A stretch of DNA of 60,438 nt, taken from assembly GCA_024281095.1 (NCBI GenBank), contig JAMXLJ010000158.1, forward strand, positions 1 through 60,438. Direction: 5' to 3'. Below the pieces are notes generated by a model, which saw nothing but the letters and a program-made list of their open reading frames with translations, did no database searches and was not told the origin of the DNA. This document shows, piece by piece, positions 49,474 to 58,368 of the stretch. The position numbers and the translations under genes were made by a program. This DNA is from Acidimicrobiia bacterium. Its GTDB lineage: Bacteria; Actinomycetota; Acidimicrobiia; IMCC26256; JAMXLJ01. The stretch's first letter is position 1. Each line of letters opens with the position of its first letter.

Positions 49474-50376
49474 TCAGAAGTAGCCCTCGCGCTTGCGGTC
49501 CTCCATGGCCGCCTCCGAGAACTTGTCGTCTGCGCGCGTCGCACCGCGCTCGGTGATGCGTGAGGCGGCGACTTCGTCGACGATGTCGGCGACGGTCGTC
49601 GCGGCCGACTCCACCGCCGCGGTGCAGGTCATGTCGCCCACGGTGCGGTAGCGGACGGTTGTCTCGAAGACCTCGGCGCCTTCGGGCGTAGGCAGGTACG
49701 GCCCGACCGCCATGAGCATGCCGTCGTGGCGGAACACCTCCCGCCGGTGCGCGAAGTAGATCGACGGCACCTCGATCTTCTCGTCGCCGATGTACTGCCA
49801 GATGTCGAGCTCGGTCCAGTTCGACAACGGAAACACCCGCATGTGCTCACCCGGGCGGTGGCGGCCGTTGTAGAGGTTCCACAATTCGGGCCGCTGCCGC
49901 TTCGGGTCCCACTGGCCGAACTCGTCGCGCAACGAGAACACCCGCTCCTTCGCGCGCGCCTTCTCCTCGTCGCGTCGAGCGCCGCCGAACACCGCGTCGA
50001 AACGATGCTCCGCGATCGCGTCGAGCAGCGTGGTCGTCTGCAGCCGGTTGCGCGAGCTGCCCGGCCGCGCATCCTCACGCACGCGTCCGGTGTCGATCGA
50101 CGTCTGCACCGACGCGACGACGAGTGTCACACCGAGCTCCGCCACCCTTCGGTCGCGGAAGTCGATCACCTCGGGGAAGTTGTGCCCGGTGTCGACGTGC
50201 ATCACGGGGAACGGGATCGGCGCGGGCCAGAACGCCTTCTCCGCGAGCCGCAGCATCACGATCGAGTCCTTGCCACCCGAGAACAACAGCACCGGGCGCT
50301 CGAACTCGGCCGCGACCTCGCGGATGACGTGGATCGACTCCGCCTCGATCGCCGCGAGATGTGTCAGCTGGTGCAT
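49474..50376 (-). CDS. cysD: sulfate adenylyltransferase subunit 2
   Basis: Catalytic subunit that adenylates sulfate to APS. The 300-residue PP-loop protein has VLLFSGGKDSIVMLRLAEKAF, PFPVMHVDTGHNFPEVIDFRD, FGGARRDEEKARAKER, FPLSNWTELDIWQYI and the C-terminal DRKREGYF. It begins 49 nt after cysH in a gap without visible promoter elements. Confidence 0.96.
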   Translation of the reverse strand: MHQLTHLAAIEAESIHVIREVAAEFERPVLLFSGGKDSIVMLRLAEKAFWPAPIPFPVMHVDTGHNFPEVIDFRDRRVAELGVTLVVASVQTSIDTGRVREDARPGSSRNRLQTTTLLDAIAEHRFDAVFGGARRDEEKARAKERVFSLRDEFGQWDPKRQRPELWNLYNGRHRPGEHMRVFPLSNWTELDIWQYIGDEKIEVPSIYFAHRREVFRHDGMLMAVGPYLPTPEGAEVFETTVRYRTVGDMTCTAAVESAATTVADIVDEVAASRITERGATRADDKFSEAAMEDRKREGYF

Positions 50377-50425
50377 CGTGTGCGATCGGGGTCCTGCTGT
50401 CGGGCGGAGCGGTGAGAGGAAACGG

Positions 50426-51105
50426 TCAGCCGTGGAGACCGCACTCGGTCTTGTCGGAACCGGCCCAACGCCCGTCGCGCGGGTCGGCGCCCGCGTCGAT
50501 CGGCACGGTGCAGGGCCAGCAGCCGATCGAGACATAGCCCCGTTCGGCGAGCGGATGCACCGGCAGATCGCGGTCACGCACGTAGCCCTGGACGTCGAGG
50601 TCGGTCCAGGTCGCGAGCGGGTTCACTTTCACGAGCCCGTTGCGGATGTCCCACGAGACGATCGGCGCGTTGGCGCGGGCCGCGGTCTCGCTTCGGCGGA
50701 GACCACTGAGCCACGCCTGCTTCCCGCGCAGCGCCCGTTCGAGCGGCTCGACCTTGCGCGCCGCGCAGCAGCCGTCGGTGTCGTACTGCCACCGGTCGTC
50801 GAGGGTGACCTCCGCCGCCGGAGTGACCACGTTGAGGTTGAGGTCGTAGCGGCGCCGGACCTGATCGACGTACCAGAGCGTCTCCGCGAAGTGGTAGCCG
50901 GTGTCGAGGAAGACGACCTCGAGGTCGGGGACCACCTGAACCGCGAGATCGATCAGCACGCAGTCCTGGAACGAGGCGGCGAGCACCATGGAGTCGCCGA
51001 AGCGCTCGTTGGCCCACGCGACAGCGCGCGAGGCCGGTGCATGCTCGAGCTCGCGGGACGCGTCGGCCAGCACGGCCAGATCGGGGATACGCGAGGAAAC
51101 GGTCG

Positions 51106-51109
<4 letters not shown>
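50426..51109 (-). CDS. cysH: assimilatory adenylylsulfate (APS) reductase, Fe-S type
   Basis: Reduces APS to sulfite. The 227-residue protein has the PP-loop-like FGDSMVLAASFQDCVLIDLA, FLDTGYHFAETLWYVD, and the two cysteine pairs DGCCAARKVEPLERAL and GCWPCT that hold a [4Fe-4S] cluster in APS-using enzymes, plus the C-terminal nucleophile ECGLH. The cysteine pairs identify APS rather than PAPS as substrate, which agrees with the absence of cysC. GTG 51109 overlaps the sulfite reductase stop. Confidence 0.94.
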
Positions 51110-52899
<1,790 letters not shown>

Positions 52900-52923
52900 G
52901 GCGGACCTCGCGGGAAGACGGAC

Positions 52924-52978
52924 GCCGCTCGACCGGGCCCGGGCGCGACGGCCACGAGGCGGGAGACGGGCGAGCGGC
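52924..52978 (-). repeat. 8-bp inverted repeat in the sir leader
   Basis: GCCGCTCG (52924-52931) and CGAGCGGC (52971-52978) are exact complements, enclosing a GC-rich loop with the palindrome CCGGGCCCGG. It lies between the small leader ORF and the sir start and could form a stem in the mRNA. Confidence 0.6.
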
Positions 52979-52993
52979 AGGCCGGCGCGCGGA

Positions 52994-53092
52994 TTACGCG
53001 CCGGTGGTGCCGAGGCCGCGACAGAGCTCGTCGTGGACCTCGTGGGGCGTGCGGCCCTGGAAGATGCTCGGGGCGCCGCTCAGCCGGATCAT
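52994..53092 (-). CDS. leader ORF of 32 codons before the sulfite reductase gene
   Basis: ATG 53092 opens a 32-residue frame (MIRLSGAPSIFQG... to ...LGTTGA) ending in TAA 95 nt before sir. Nearly every codon ends in G or C; the only clear exception is the single Cys codon TGT near the end (DELCRGLG). That is the codon use of real genes here. TAGGAT ends 7 nt upstream, so the message would begin at the ATG. Leaderless small ORFs in front of cysteine operons regulate them by attenuation in mycobacteria; a similar role is inferred. I do not recognise the peptide. Confidence 0.6.
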   Translation of the reverse strand: MIRLSGAPSIFQGRTPHEVHDELCRGLGTTGA

Positions 53093-53099
53093 CAGGAAG

Positions 53100-53105
53100 A
53101 TCCTA
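53100..53105 (-). promoter_or_regulatory. -10 element of the sir leader ORF and cys operon
   Basis: TAGGAT on the minus strand, 7 nt before ATG 53092. TTGACC occurs upstream at 53123-53118 but only 12 nt away, too close for a normal -35 element. The rest of the 323-nt gap toward proS (53106-53222) holds an AT-richer patch (GAAATTTTGTCGG) and the proS promoter. Confidence 0.5.
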
Positions 53106-53210
53106 ACGGCTCGACCGGTCAAATGCCAGCGGGGAGGTCGGAAATTTTGTCGGGCGTTTCAGTCAGGTTTTCCCCACGGAAAGCGGCGCTCGTCCTCGAA
53201 CCCGGGTCTG

Positions 53211-53216
53211 TACGTT
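53211..53216 (+). promoter_or_regulatory. leaderless -10 element of proS
   Basis: TACGTT ends exactly 6 nt before ATG 53223. No ribosome-binding site or clear -35 element is present. Confidence 0.55.
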
Positions 53217-53222
53217 TGGGTC

Positions 53223-54938
53223 ATGCGCATGTCCCGCCTGTTCGCCCGGACCCTGCGGGACGATCCCGCGGACGCCGAGGTCGACAGCTACCGGCTGCTC
53301 GCGCGCGGCGGCTACATCCGGAGGGTGGCGTCGGGAATCTACGCCTGGCTGCCGCTCGGCGACCGCGTGCTGCGCAAGGCGAGCGAGATCGTGCGAGAGG
53401 AGATGGACGCGGCCGGTGCCCAGGAGATGGTGCTGCCGATCATCCAGCCACTCGAGCTCTGGCAGCGCAGCGGCCGCGACGGCGCGTACGGGCCGTTGAT
53501 GTTCCGCCTCGAGGATCGCAAGGAGACCGGATTCTGCCTCTCGCCGACGGCCGAAGAGGTGATCACCTCGTTGGTGTCGGGGGAGCTTTCGAGCTACCGC
53601 GACCTCCCCGTCAACCTCTACCAGATCAACTGGAAGTATCGAGACGAGCTGCGCCCGCGATTCGGCCTGCTGCGCGCACGCGAGTTCCTGATGAAGGACG
53701 CGTACTCGTTCGACACCGACGTCGACGGTCTCCGGCTCGCGTACAAGCAGATGTACGACGCGTACACGCGCATCTTCGAGCGGTGCGGCCTCACGTTCCG
53801 CGCCGTGGAAGCACAGTCCGGCGAGATCGGCGGCGACATCAACCACGAGTTCATGGCGGTCGCGGCGGTGGGCGAGGACGACTTCGTCTGGTGCCGCAAC
53901 TGTGACTACGCGGCGAACGTCGAGGCCGCCACGCGAGCCGCGCCGGCAGCCGACCTCCCCTCGGTCGTGCCCGTGATGGAAGAGGTGCACACGCCCGACA
54001 TGCCCGGGATCGCGCTCGTCGCGAACTTCCTCGGCGTCGAGCCGTCCGCGATGCTGAAGTGCATCGCGTTCGAGGTCGACGGTCAGATCGGTCTGGCCCT
54101 CGTCCCAGGGGACGACGAGGTCAACGAGTACGCGTTGGGTCGCGCCCTCGCGCCGCGCTCGGTTCGCCTGTTGGGCGACGACGATTTCGCCGCGCATCCC
54201 GAGCTGCCGAAGGGCTACATCGGGCCGAACCACCCGTCGGCGTCCGTCGTGGTCGCCGACGAGGTGCTCGTGACCCGGCCGGGCCCGTGGGTCACGGGTG
54301 CGAACCGTGTCGATCACCACGTGCGCAACGCGCTACTCGGGCGCGACTTCAACGTCGACACGTTCGCCCCGCTCGCCACGGTGACGACGGGCGACGCGTG
54401 CCCGCGCTGCGGTGCGGAGCTGTCCGTCGACCGGGGCATCGAGGTCGGCCACGTCTTCCAGCTCGGCACGAAGTACGCCGAGGCGCTGGGCGCGCTCTAC
54501 ACCGACGAGTCCGGTGAACAGCACCCGATGGTGATGGGCTGCTACGGCATCGGCGTGTCGCGCGTCATCGCCGCGGTCGCGGAGGAGCACCACGACGAGC
54601 ACGGCCTCGCATGGCCGCGAGCGATCGCGCCGTTCGACGTCCACGTCGTCGCGCTGCCGGGCCGGGGCGACGCCGGGGCGTCCGTAGTGGCCGCGGCGGA
54701 GCAACTGTGCGCGGCGCTCGAAGAGGCAGGAGTCGACGTGCTCTACGACGATCGCGACGCGAGTCCCGGTGTGAAGTTCGCCGACGCCGACCTGCTCGGC
54801 ATGCCGGTGCAGCTCGTCGTGGGTGCGAAGGGCGTGGGGCGAGGCGTCGTCGAAGTGAAGCACCGCAAGACCGGTGAACGCACCGAGCTGCCGCTCGACG
54901 ACCCGCCTGCGATCGCCGCGACGGTCCTCGGTCGCTGA
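53223..54938 (+). CDS. proS: prolyl-tRNA synthetase
   Basis: Charges tRNA-Pro. The 571-residue class II enzyme is the bacterial type with an editing insertion: MRMSRLFARTLRDDPADAEV, GGYIRRVASGIYAWLPLG, QEMVLPIIQPLELW, FCLSPTAEEVIT, RDELRPRFGLLRAREFLMKDAYSFD (motif 2), and GCYGIGVSRVIAAVAE (motif 3). The editing domain contains GIALVANFLGVEPSAMLKC and NHPSASVVVADEV. A second ATG at 53229 is possible, but the leaderless promoter spacing favours 53223. Its stop shares a base with ligC (TGATG). Confidence 0.96.
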   Translation: MRMSRLFARTLRDDPADAEVDSYRLLARGGYIRRVASGIYAWLPLGDRVLRKASEIVREEMDAAGAQEMVLPIIQPLELWQRSGRDGAYGPLMFRLEDRKETGFCLSPTAEEVITSLVSGELSSYRDLPVNLYQINWKYRDELRPRFGLLRAREFLMKDAYSFDTDVDGLRLAYKQMYDAYTRIFERCGLTFRAVEAQSGEIGGDINHEFMAVAAVGEDDFVWCRNCDYAANVEAATRAAPAADLPSVVPVMEEVHTPDMPGIALVANFLGVEPSAMLKCIAFEVDGQIGLALVPGDDEVNEYALGRALAPRSVRLLGDDDFAAHPELPKGYIGPNHPSASVVVADEVLVTRPGPWVTGANRVDHHVRNALLGRDFNVDTFAPLATVTTGDACPRCGAELSVDRGIEVGHVFQLGTKYAEALGALYTDESGEQHPMVMGCYGIGVSRVIAAVAEEHHDEHGLAWPRAIAPFDVHVVALPGRGDAGASVVAAAEQLCAALEEAGVDVLYDDRDASPGVKFADADLLGMPVQLVVGAKGVGRGVVEVKHRKTGERTELPLDDPPAIAATVLGR

Positions 54939-56014
54939 TGGACCTCCCCGTCAACCCGCCGGTCTCGCCCATGCTCGCGAAGCTCACGCGCGAGCTTCCG
55001 GAAGGCGAGCAGTTCGTGTACGAGCCGAAGTGGGACGGCTTCCGCTGCATCGTGTTCCGCGACGGCGACGAGGTCGAGCTCGGAAGCCGCAACGAGCGCA
55101 TGCTCACGCGCTACTTCCCGGAGCTGCTCGATCCGCTCCGCCGGCATCTGCCCGAACGCTGCGTCGTCGACGGCGAGATCGTCATCGCGACGAAGGGCGG
55201 CCTCGATTTCGACGCGTTGCAGCAACGAATCCATCCGGCCGCGAGCCGTGTCAACAAGCTCGCGAAGGAGACGCCGGCGTCGTTCGTCGCCTTCGATCTC
55301 CTGGCCGAGGGCGACGACGACCTGCGCGACCTGCCGTTCGCGGAGCGACGGGCGCGGCTCGAGCGCGCGCTCGAGCATGCCGCACCGCCTGTGCGCCTCA
55401 CGCCCGCGACGAAGAGCCCCGCAGTGGCGCGCGAGTGGTTCGAACGGTTCGAGGGTGCCGGCTTCGACGGTGTCGTCGCGAAAGCGGTGACGCTTCCGTA
55501 CCGACCGAACGAGCGCGTCATGCTCAAGGTGAAACACGAGCGAACGTGCGACTGCGTCGTGGCCGGTTTCCGGTGGCACAAGGACGGTGAGGGCGTCGGT
55601 TCGCTGCTGCTCGGCCTCTACGACGACGCGGGCGTGCTGCATCACGTCGGGGTCGCGAGCAGCTTCGCCGCCCCGATGCGCAAGAAGCTCGTGAAGGAGC
55701 TCGAGCCCTTTCGCGACGGCGCGCTCGATGACCATCCGTGGCGCGGATGGGCCGATGCCGCGGCCGCGGAAGGCGGCCGCATGCCGGGAGCGTTGAGCCG
55801 CTGGAACGCGAAGAAGGACCTGAGCTGGGAGCCCGTCCGCATCGAGCTCGTCGCCGAGGTCGCGTACGAGCACCTGCAGGGCGACCGGTTCCGGCACACC
55901 GCGCGGTTCCAACGCTGGCGTCACGATCGCGAGCCGTCGTCGTGCACCTATTCCCAGCTCGAGGCGGTGATCCCCGCGGAGCTCCACGAGATCTTCGGAT
56001 CCCGCGCGTCGTAG
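54938..56014 (+). CDS. ligC: ATP-dependent DNA ligase, LigC type
   Basis: A 358-residue two-domain ligase. The adenylated lysine is in YEPKWDGFRCIVFRDG (motif I); other motifs are GSRNERMLTRYFPE (Ia/III region), CVVDGEIVI, FDGVVAKAVTLPYRPN (IV) and MLKVKHERTCDCVV (V), with an OB-fold end (YDDAGVLHHVGVASSF). It lacks polymerase and nuclease domains, so it matches mycobacterial LigC rather than LigD. LigC-type ligases take part in back-up excision repair or end joining; no Ku gene is seen here. Confidence 0.92.
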   Translation: MDLPVNPPVSPMLAKLTRELPEGEQFVYEPKWDGFRCIVFRDGDEVELGSRNERMLTRYFPELLDPLRRHLPERCVVDGEIVIATKGGLDFDALQQRIHPAASRVNKLAKETPASFVAFDLLAEGDDDLRDLPFAERRARLERALEHAAPPVRLTPATKSPAVAREWFERFEGAGFDGVVAKAVTLPYRPNERVMLKVKHERTCDCVVAGFRWHKDGEGVGSLLLGLYDDAGVLHHVGVASSFAAPMRKKLVKELEPFRDGALDDHPWRGWADAAAAEGGRMPGALSRWNAKKDLSWEPVRIELVAEVAYEHLQGDRFRHTARFQRWRHDREPSSCTYSQLEAVIPAELHEIFGSRAS

Positions 56015-56028
56015 GCGGGATCAGGCCG

Positions 56029-57360
56029 TCAGGTCGTCGTGACCTCGTCGCCGTATGAGGGCCTGTGCGTGTGCCCGTCGCCGTGGTTGCCGTCGGCAGC
56101 CGCGACGTCGTCGTCGCAGCCCTGACACGGCGGCGGCGGGAACATGCGGTCGGGCAGCGGCGTCGTCGCGCCCACGGTCTGCACCGGCGCGCCCGCGGCG
56201 ACCGCGCCCTCGCCTCCCTTCGGGTGCACGCGCCACGGGTGGCGGAACCGGCCGGGCCGTCGCCGGCTGGCGAGGCTGATCGTGATCCACGCGACCCACC
56301 CCACGGGCACGAGGGCCCAGAACGACACGACGCGGAACAGCAGCACGCCGGCGAGCGCCGTCTTCGTCGGCATGCCATAGGCGATGAGCAGCCCGGTGAT
56401 GCTCCCCTCGACCACGCCGAGCCCGCCCGGTGTGATGGGGAGGCTCGCCGCGACCTGCCCGACGGTGTACGCGACGAGGAGGCCACGCCACGGGACGTGC
56501 CCATGGACGGCGATGATGCACGCAGCGAGGCATGCGCACGTCTCGAGCCAGTTCAGGAGCGCGGAGACGAACGCCTCCAACCACGTGAGCGGGCTGGGCC
56601 GGACCACCCGCATGCTGTCGACGAGACGGACGACCCCGTCGCGGATGCGTCGCCCGCCGGGCACGTGGCACACGGCGTTGCCCGTGGCGGTGAGCGCGCG
56701 CCGCACGGCTTCGGACCGGTGGGCGGCGAACGCGACGGCTGCAACCGTCACGGGGATGGCGAGAAGCGCGAGACCGACCGGGCGCAGGCTCGCGACGGGC
56801 CCGTGGCCGCCCGCCACGAGTGCTCCCGTCACCATGAGGAGGAAGAGTGCGAACGCCGCGAGCGCACCGGCGACCAGCACGACCCACACCGCGACCTCGC
56901 GCTTCGCGCCCCGCCGGTGCAGCTGCGCGTACACCCACGCCGCGGACCACGCCGCCCCGCCGGGCAGCGACATCGCGAGCGCGTTCCCGGCGAGGGTGAT
57001 CTCCACCATCTCGCGCATTCGCAGGTGCACGCCGGCTGCGCGCAGCAGCCACCGTTGCAGCCGCGCGAACGCGATCAACGACGCGACCTCGAAGCCGATC
57101 GCGACGCCGACCCACCCCCATCGGATGTCGTCGAGTTGCTGGACCGCCTGGTCGAGGTCCTTGCGGTGCGTCACCGCGCCGATTGCAACGAGCACGAGGA
57201 CTGCGGCCGTGACGAACCGCCGCACCCAGGTGAGCCATCGATCGTGGCGTCCGCGTTCGGCCCGGATCGGCGACCGCTCGACGCCCGGATACACGGCCGC
57301 GTCCGTCACGTCCCGAGCGTCGCGCGCCGTGGCCGTTCGTGGCCCGCTCGCCCGGCTCAC
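56029..57360 (-). CDS. lysylphosphatidylglycerol-synthase-like (UPF0104) membrane protein
   Basis: A 443-residue integral membrane protein with about eight helices between residues 65 and 385. The family features EITLAGNALAMSLPGGAAWSA, LPITPGGLGVVEGSITGLL and FRVVSFWALVPVGW are those of the AglD2/UPF0104 (MprF flippase-like) family; no synthase domain is fused, so lipid transport is the likeliest role. The last 60 residues form a soluble tail with CQGC and several His (NHGDGHTH) that may bind metal. GTG 57360 has CGGAG 8 nt upstream and overlaps the stop of a small upstream ORF (GTGA); GTG 57309 is an alternative. Confidence 0.82.
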   Translation of the reverse strand: MSRASGPRTATARDARDVTDAAVYPGVERSPIRAERGRHDRWLTWVRRFVTAAVLVLVAIGAVTHRKDLDQAVQQLDDIRWGWVGVAIGFEVASLIAFARLQRWLLRAAGVHLRMREMVEITLAGNALAMSLPGGAAWSAAWVYAQLHRRGAKREVAVWVVLVAGALAAFALFLLMVTGALVAGGHGPVASLRPVGLALLAIPVTVAAVAFAAHRSEAVRRALTATGNAVCHVPGGRRIRDGVVRLVDSMRVVRPSPLTWLEAFVSALLNWLETCACLAACIIAVHGHVPWRGLLVAYTVGQVAASLPITPGGLGVVEGSITGLLIAYGMPTKTALAGVLLFRVVSFWALVPVGWVAWITISLASRRRPGRFRHPWRVHPKGGEGAVAAGAPVQTVGATTPLPDRMFPPPPCQGCDDDVAAADGNHGDGHTHRPSYGDEVTTT

Positions 57361-57509
57361 GAGGCGGCTCCGAACGGGTGCGGAGTGTCGGCCCCTCCGC
57401 GGGGGAGCTCCGGCGCCCCTGCGGACCCCGAGGCGGCCTCGTCGGGACTCGCCGGCGGGGGCCCGGAACCGTCGATCGCAACCTCGAGCTCGACCGGGCG
57501 AGCCGCCAT
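57357..57509 (-). CDS. 50-residue Pro/Ala/Gly-rich small protein, likely leaderless
   Basis: ATG 57509 starts MAARPVELEVAIDGSG and the frame continues for 50 residues rich in Pro, Ala, Gly and Ser, ending in TGA inside a GTGA overlap with the membrane-protein gene. TACCTT ends exactly 6 nt before the ATG, the same spacing as at other leaderless starts in this window. The composition suggests disorder. No family is recognised. The promoter spacing and the stop-start overlap support translation. Confidence 0.55.
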   Translation of the reverse strand: MAARPVELEVAIDGSGPPPASPDEAASGSAGAPELPRGGADTPHPFGAAS

Positions 57510-57515
57510 CGCCCC

Positions 57516-57521
57516 AAGGTA
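57516..57521 (-). promoter_or_regulatory. leaderless -10 element of the small protein-UPF0104 unit
   Basis: TACCTT on the minus strand with a 6-nt gap to ATG 57509. No clear -35 element. Confidence 0.45.
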
Positions 57522-57589
57522 GCGGTCGGTGCCGCGACGTCGGGCCTATTTGTCGGGTATCCGCCGAGGTCAGAACCCGAACCCGCCGG

Positions 57590-57595
57590 TATACT
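57590..57595 (+). promoter_or_regulatory. -10 element of the rimP-nusA-infB operon
   Basis: TATACT, one of the best -10 matches in the window, predicts a start near 57602. The -35 region (AGGTCA) is poor. Between this and the minus-strand promoter at 57516-57521 I see nothing else. Confidence 0.55.
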
Positions 57596-57601
57596 TCGTT
57601 C

Positions 57602-57789
57602 GGTTGGTCCACCGGGCCCTGTCCGGCAGACCGATGTGCGAGTCGAAATGGTCGCGTTGTCGATGGCCGTTTGGTGGCCGGTCTGCGTGGGCGTGAGCCC
57701 ACGCTTTTTCTTGCCAGGGGTCCCGGGCACGGGCTCCCGAAGTGAACGAGAGGCCCGGGCCCGAGTGCCGGGTCGACGGAGAGGTTCGG
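57602..57789 (+). promoter_or_regulatory. structured 5' leader with internal terminator (candidate attenuator)
   Basis: The predicted rimP leader is about 188 nt. GCAGACCG (57626-57633) and CGGTCTGC (57679-57686) are exact complements; the second arm overlaps by two bases the first arm of the terminator at 57685-57709. Pairing of the long-range stem and of the terminator base therefore compete slightly. After the terminator comes a GC-rich stretch and the ribosome-binding site GGAGAGG (57778-57784). This is the layout of an attenuated leader, or of a small RNA of about 108 nt ending at the terminator. Confidence 0.55.
57685..57709 (+). terminator. intrinsic terminator inside the rimP leader
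   Basis: GCGTGGGC and GCCCACGC form a perfect 8-bp stem closed by a GTGA (GNRA-type) loop and followed directly by TTTTT. It is the only classical terminator I see in the window, and it stands between a promoter and the genes that promoter should serve. Confidence 0.85.
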
Positions 57790-58368
57790 ATGACGGAGAG
57801 GATCGAAGCCGTGGAGCGGGCGCTGTCTGCCGTGCTCGCGCGCCGCGGTTACGAGCTCTTCGACGTGACCCTCACCGGCCAGGGCAAATCCCGCGTGCTT
57901 CGAGTGGCCATCGACCGTGAGGGCGGCGTCGACCTCGATGCCATCACGGACGCCACCGAAGCGGTCTCCGAGGTCCTCGACCTCGAGGAGTCACTCGTGC
58001 CGGGGCCCTACACGCTCGAGGTGAGCAGCCCCGGGGTCGAGCGGGCCCTGCGGCGGCCGGTGCATTTCCGGCGCGCGCTCGGCGAGACGGTGACCGTGAG
58101 GACCCACGAGGGCGACGGCGGGGCACAACGTGTGCGCGGCGTGCTCACGTCGGCCGATGACGGTTCCGACGGCGGGATCGTGCTCCATGTCGACGACCAC
58201 GAGGAACGTATTCCGTACAGCCGTATCGAGGCGGCGCGCACGGTCTTCGAATGGGGGCCGAAGCCGAAGCCGGGCCGGCCCGGGAAACACACGAAGCGAA
58301 ACCACCCGGGAAGAACTGAAGCGTTGCCGCGATGCGCCGACGCGGTTGAGGAGAGGCAGTCGCGATGA
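57790..58368 (+). CDS. rimP: ribosome maturation factor RimP
   Basis: Needed for 30S assembly. The 192-residue protein has RIEAVERALSAVLARRGYELFDV, RVAIDREGGVDLDAITDATEAVSEVLD and YTLEVSSPGVERALRRPVHFRRALGETV, then a C-terminal SH3-like part and a basic tail. ATG 57790 follows GGAGAGG; GTG 57742 upstream has no such site. The stop overlaps nusA (ATGA). Confidence 0.94.
   Translation: MTERIEAVERALSAVLARRGYELFDVTLTGQGKSRVLRVAIDREGGVDLDAITDATEAVSEVLDLEESLVPGPYTLEVSSPGVERALRRPVHFRRALGETVTVRTHEGDGGAQRVRGVLTSADDGSDGGIVLHVDDHEERIPYSRIEAARTVFEWGPKPKPGRPGKHTKRNHPGRTEALPRCADAVEERQSR

Noticed and set aside
52900-53222. Known riboswitch (SAM or cobalamin type) upstream of the sulfate operon
   Set aside because: I could not draw the conserved cores or a closing stem; the coding-like small ORF explains the region better.
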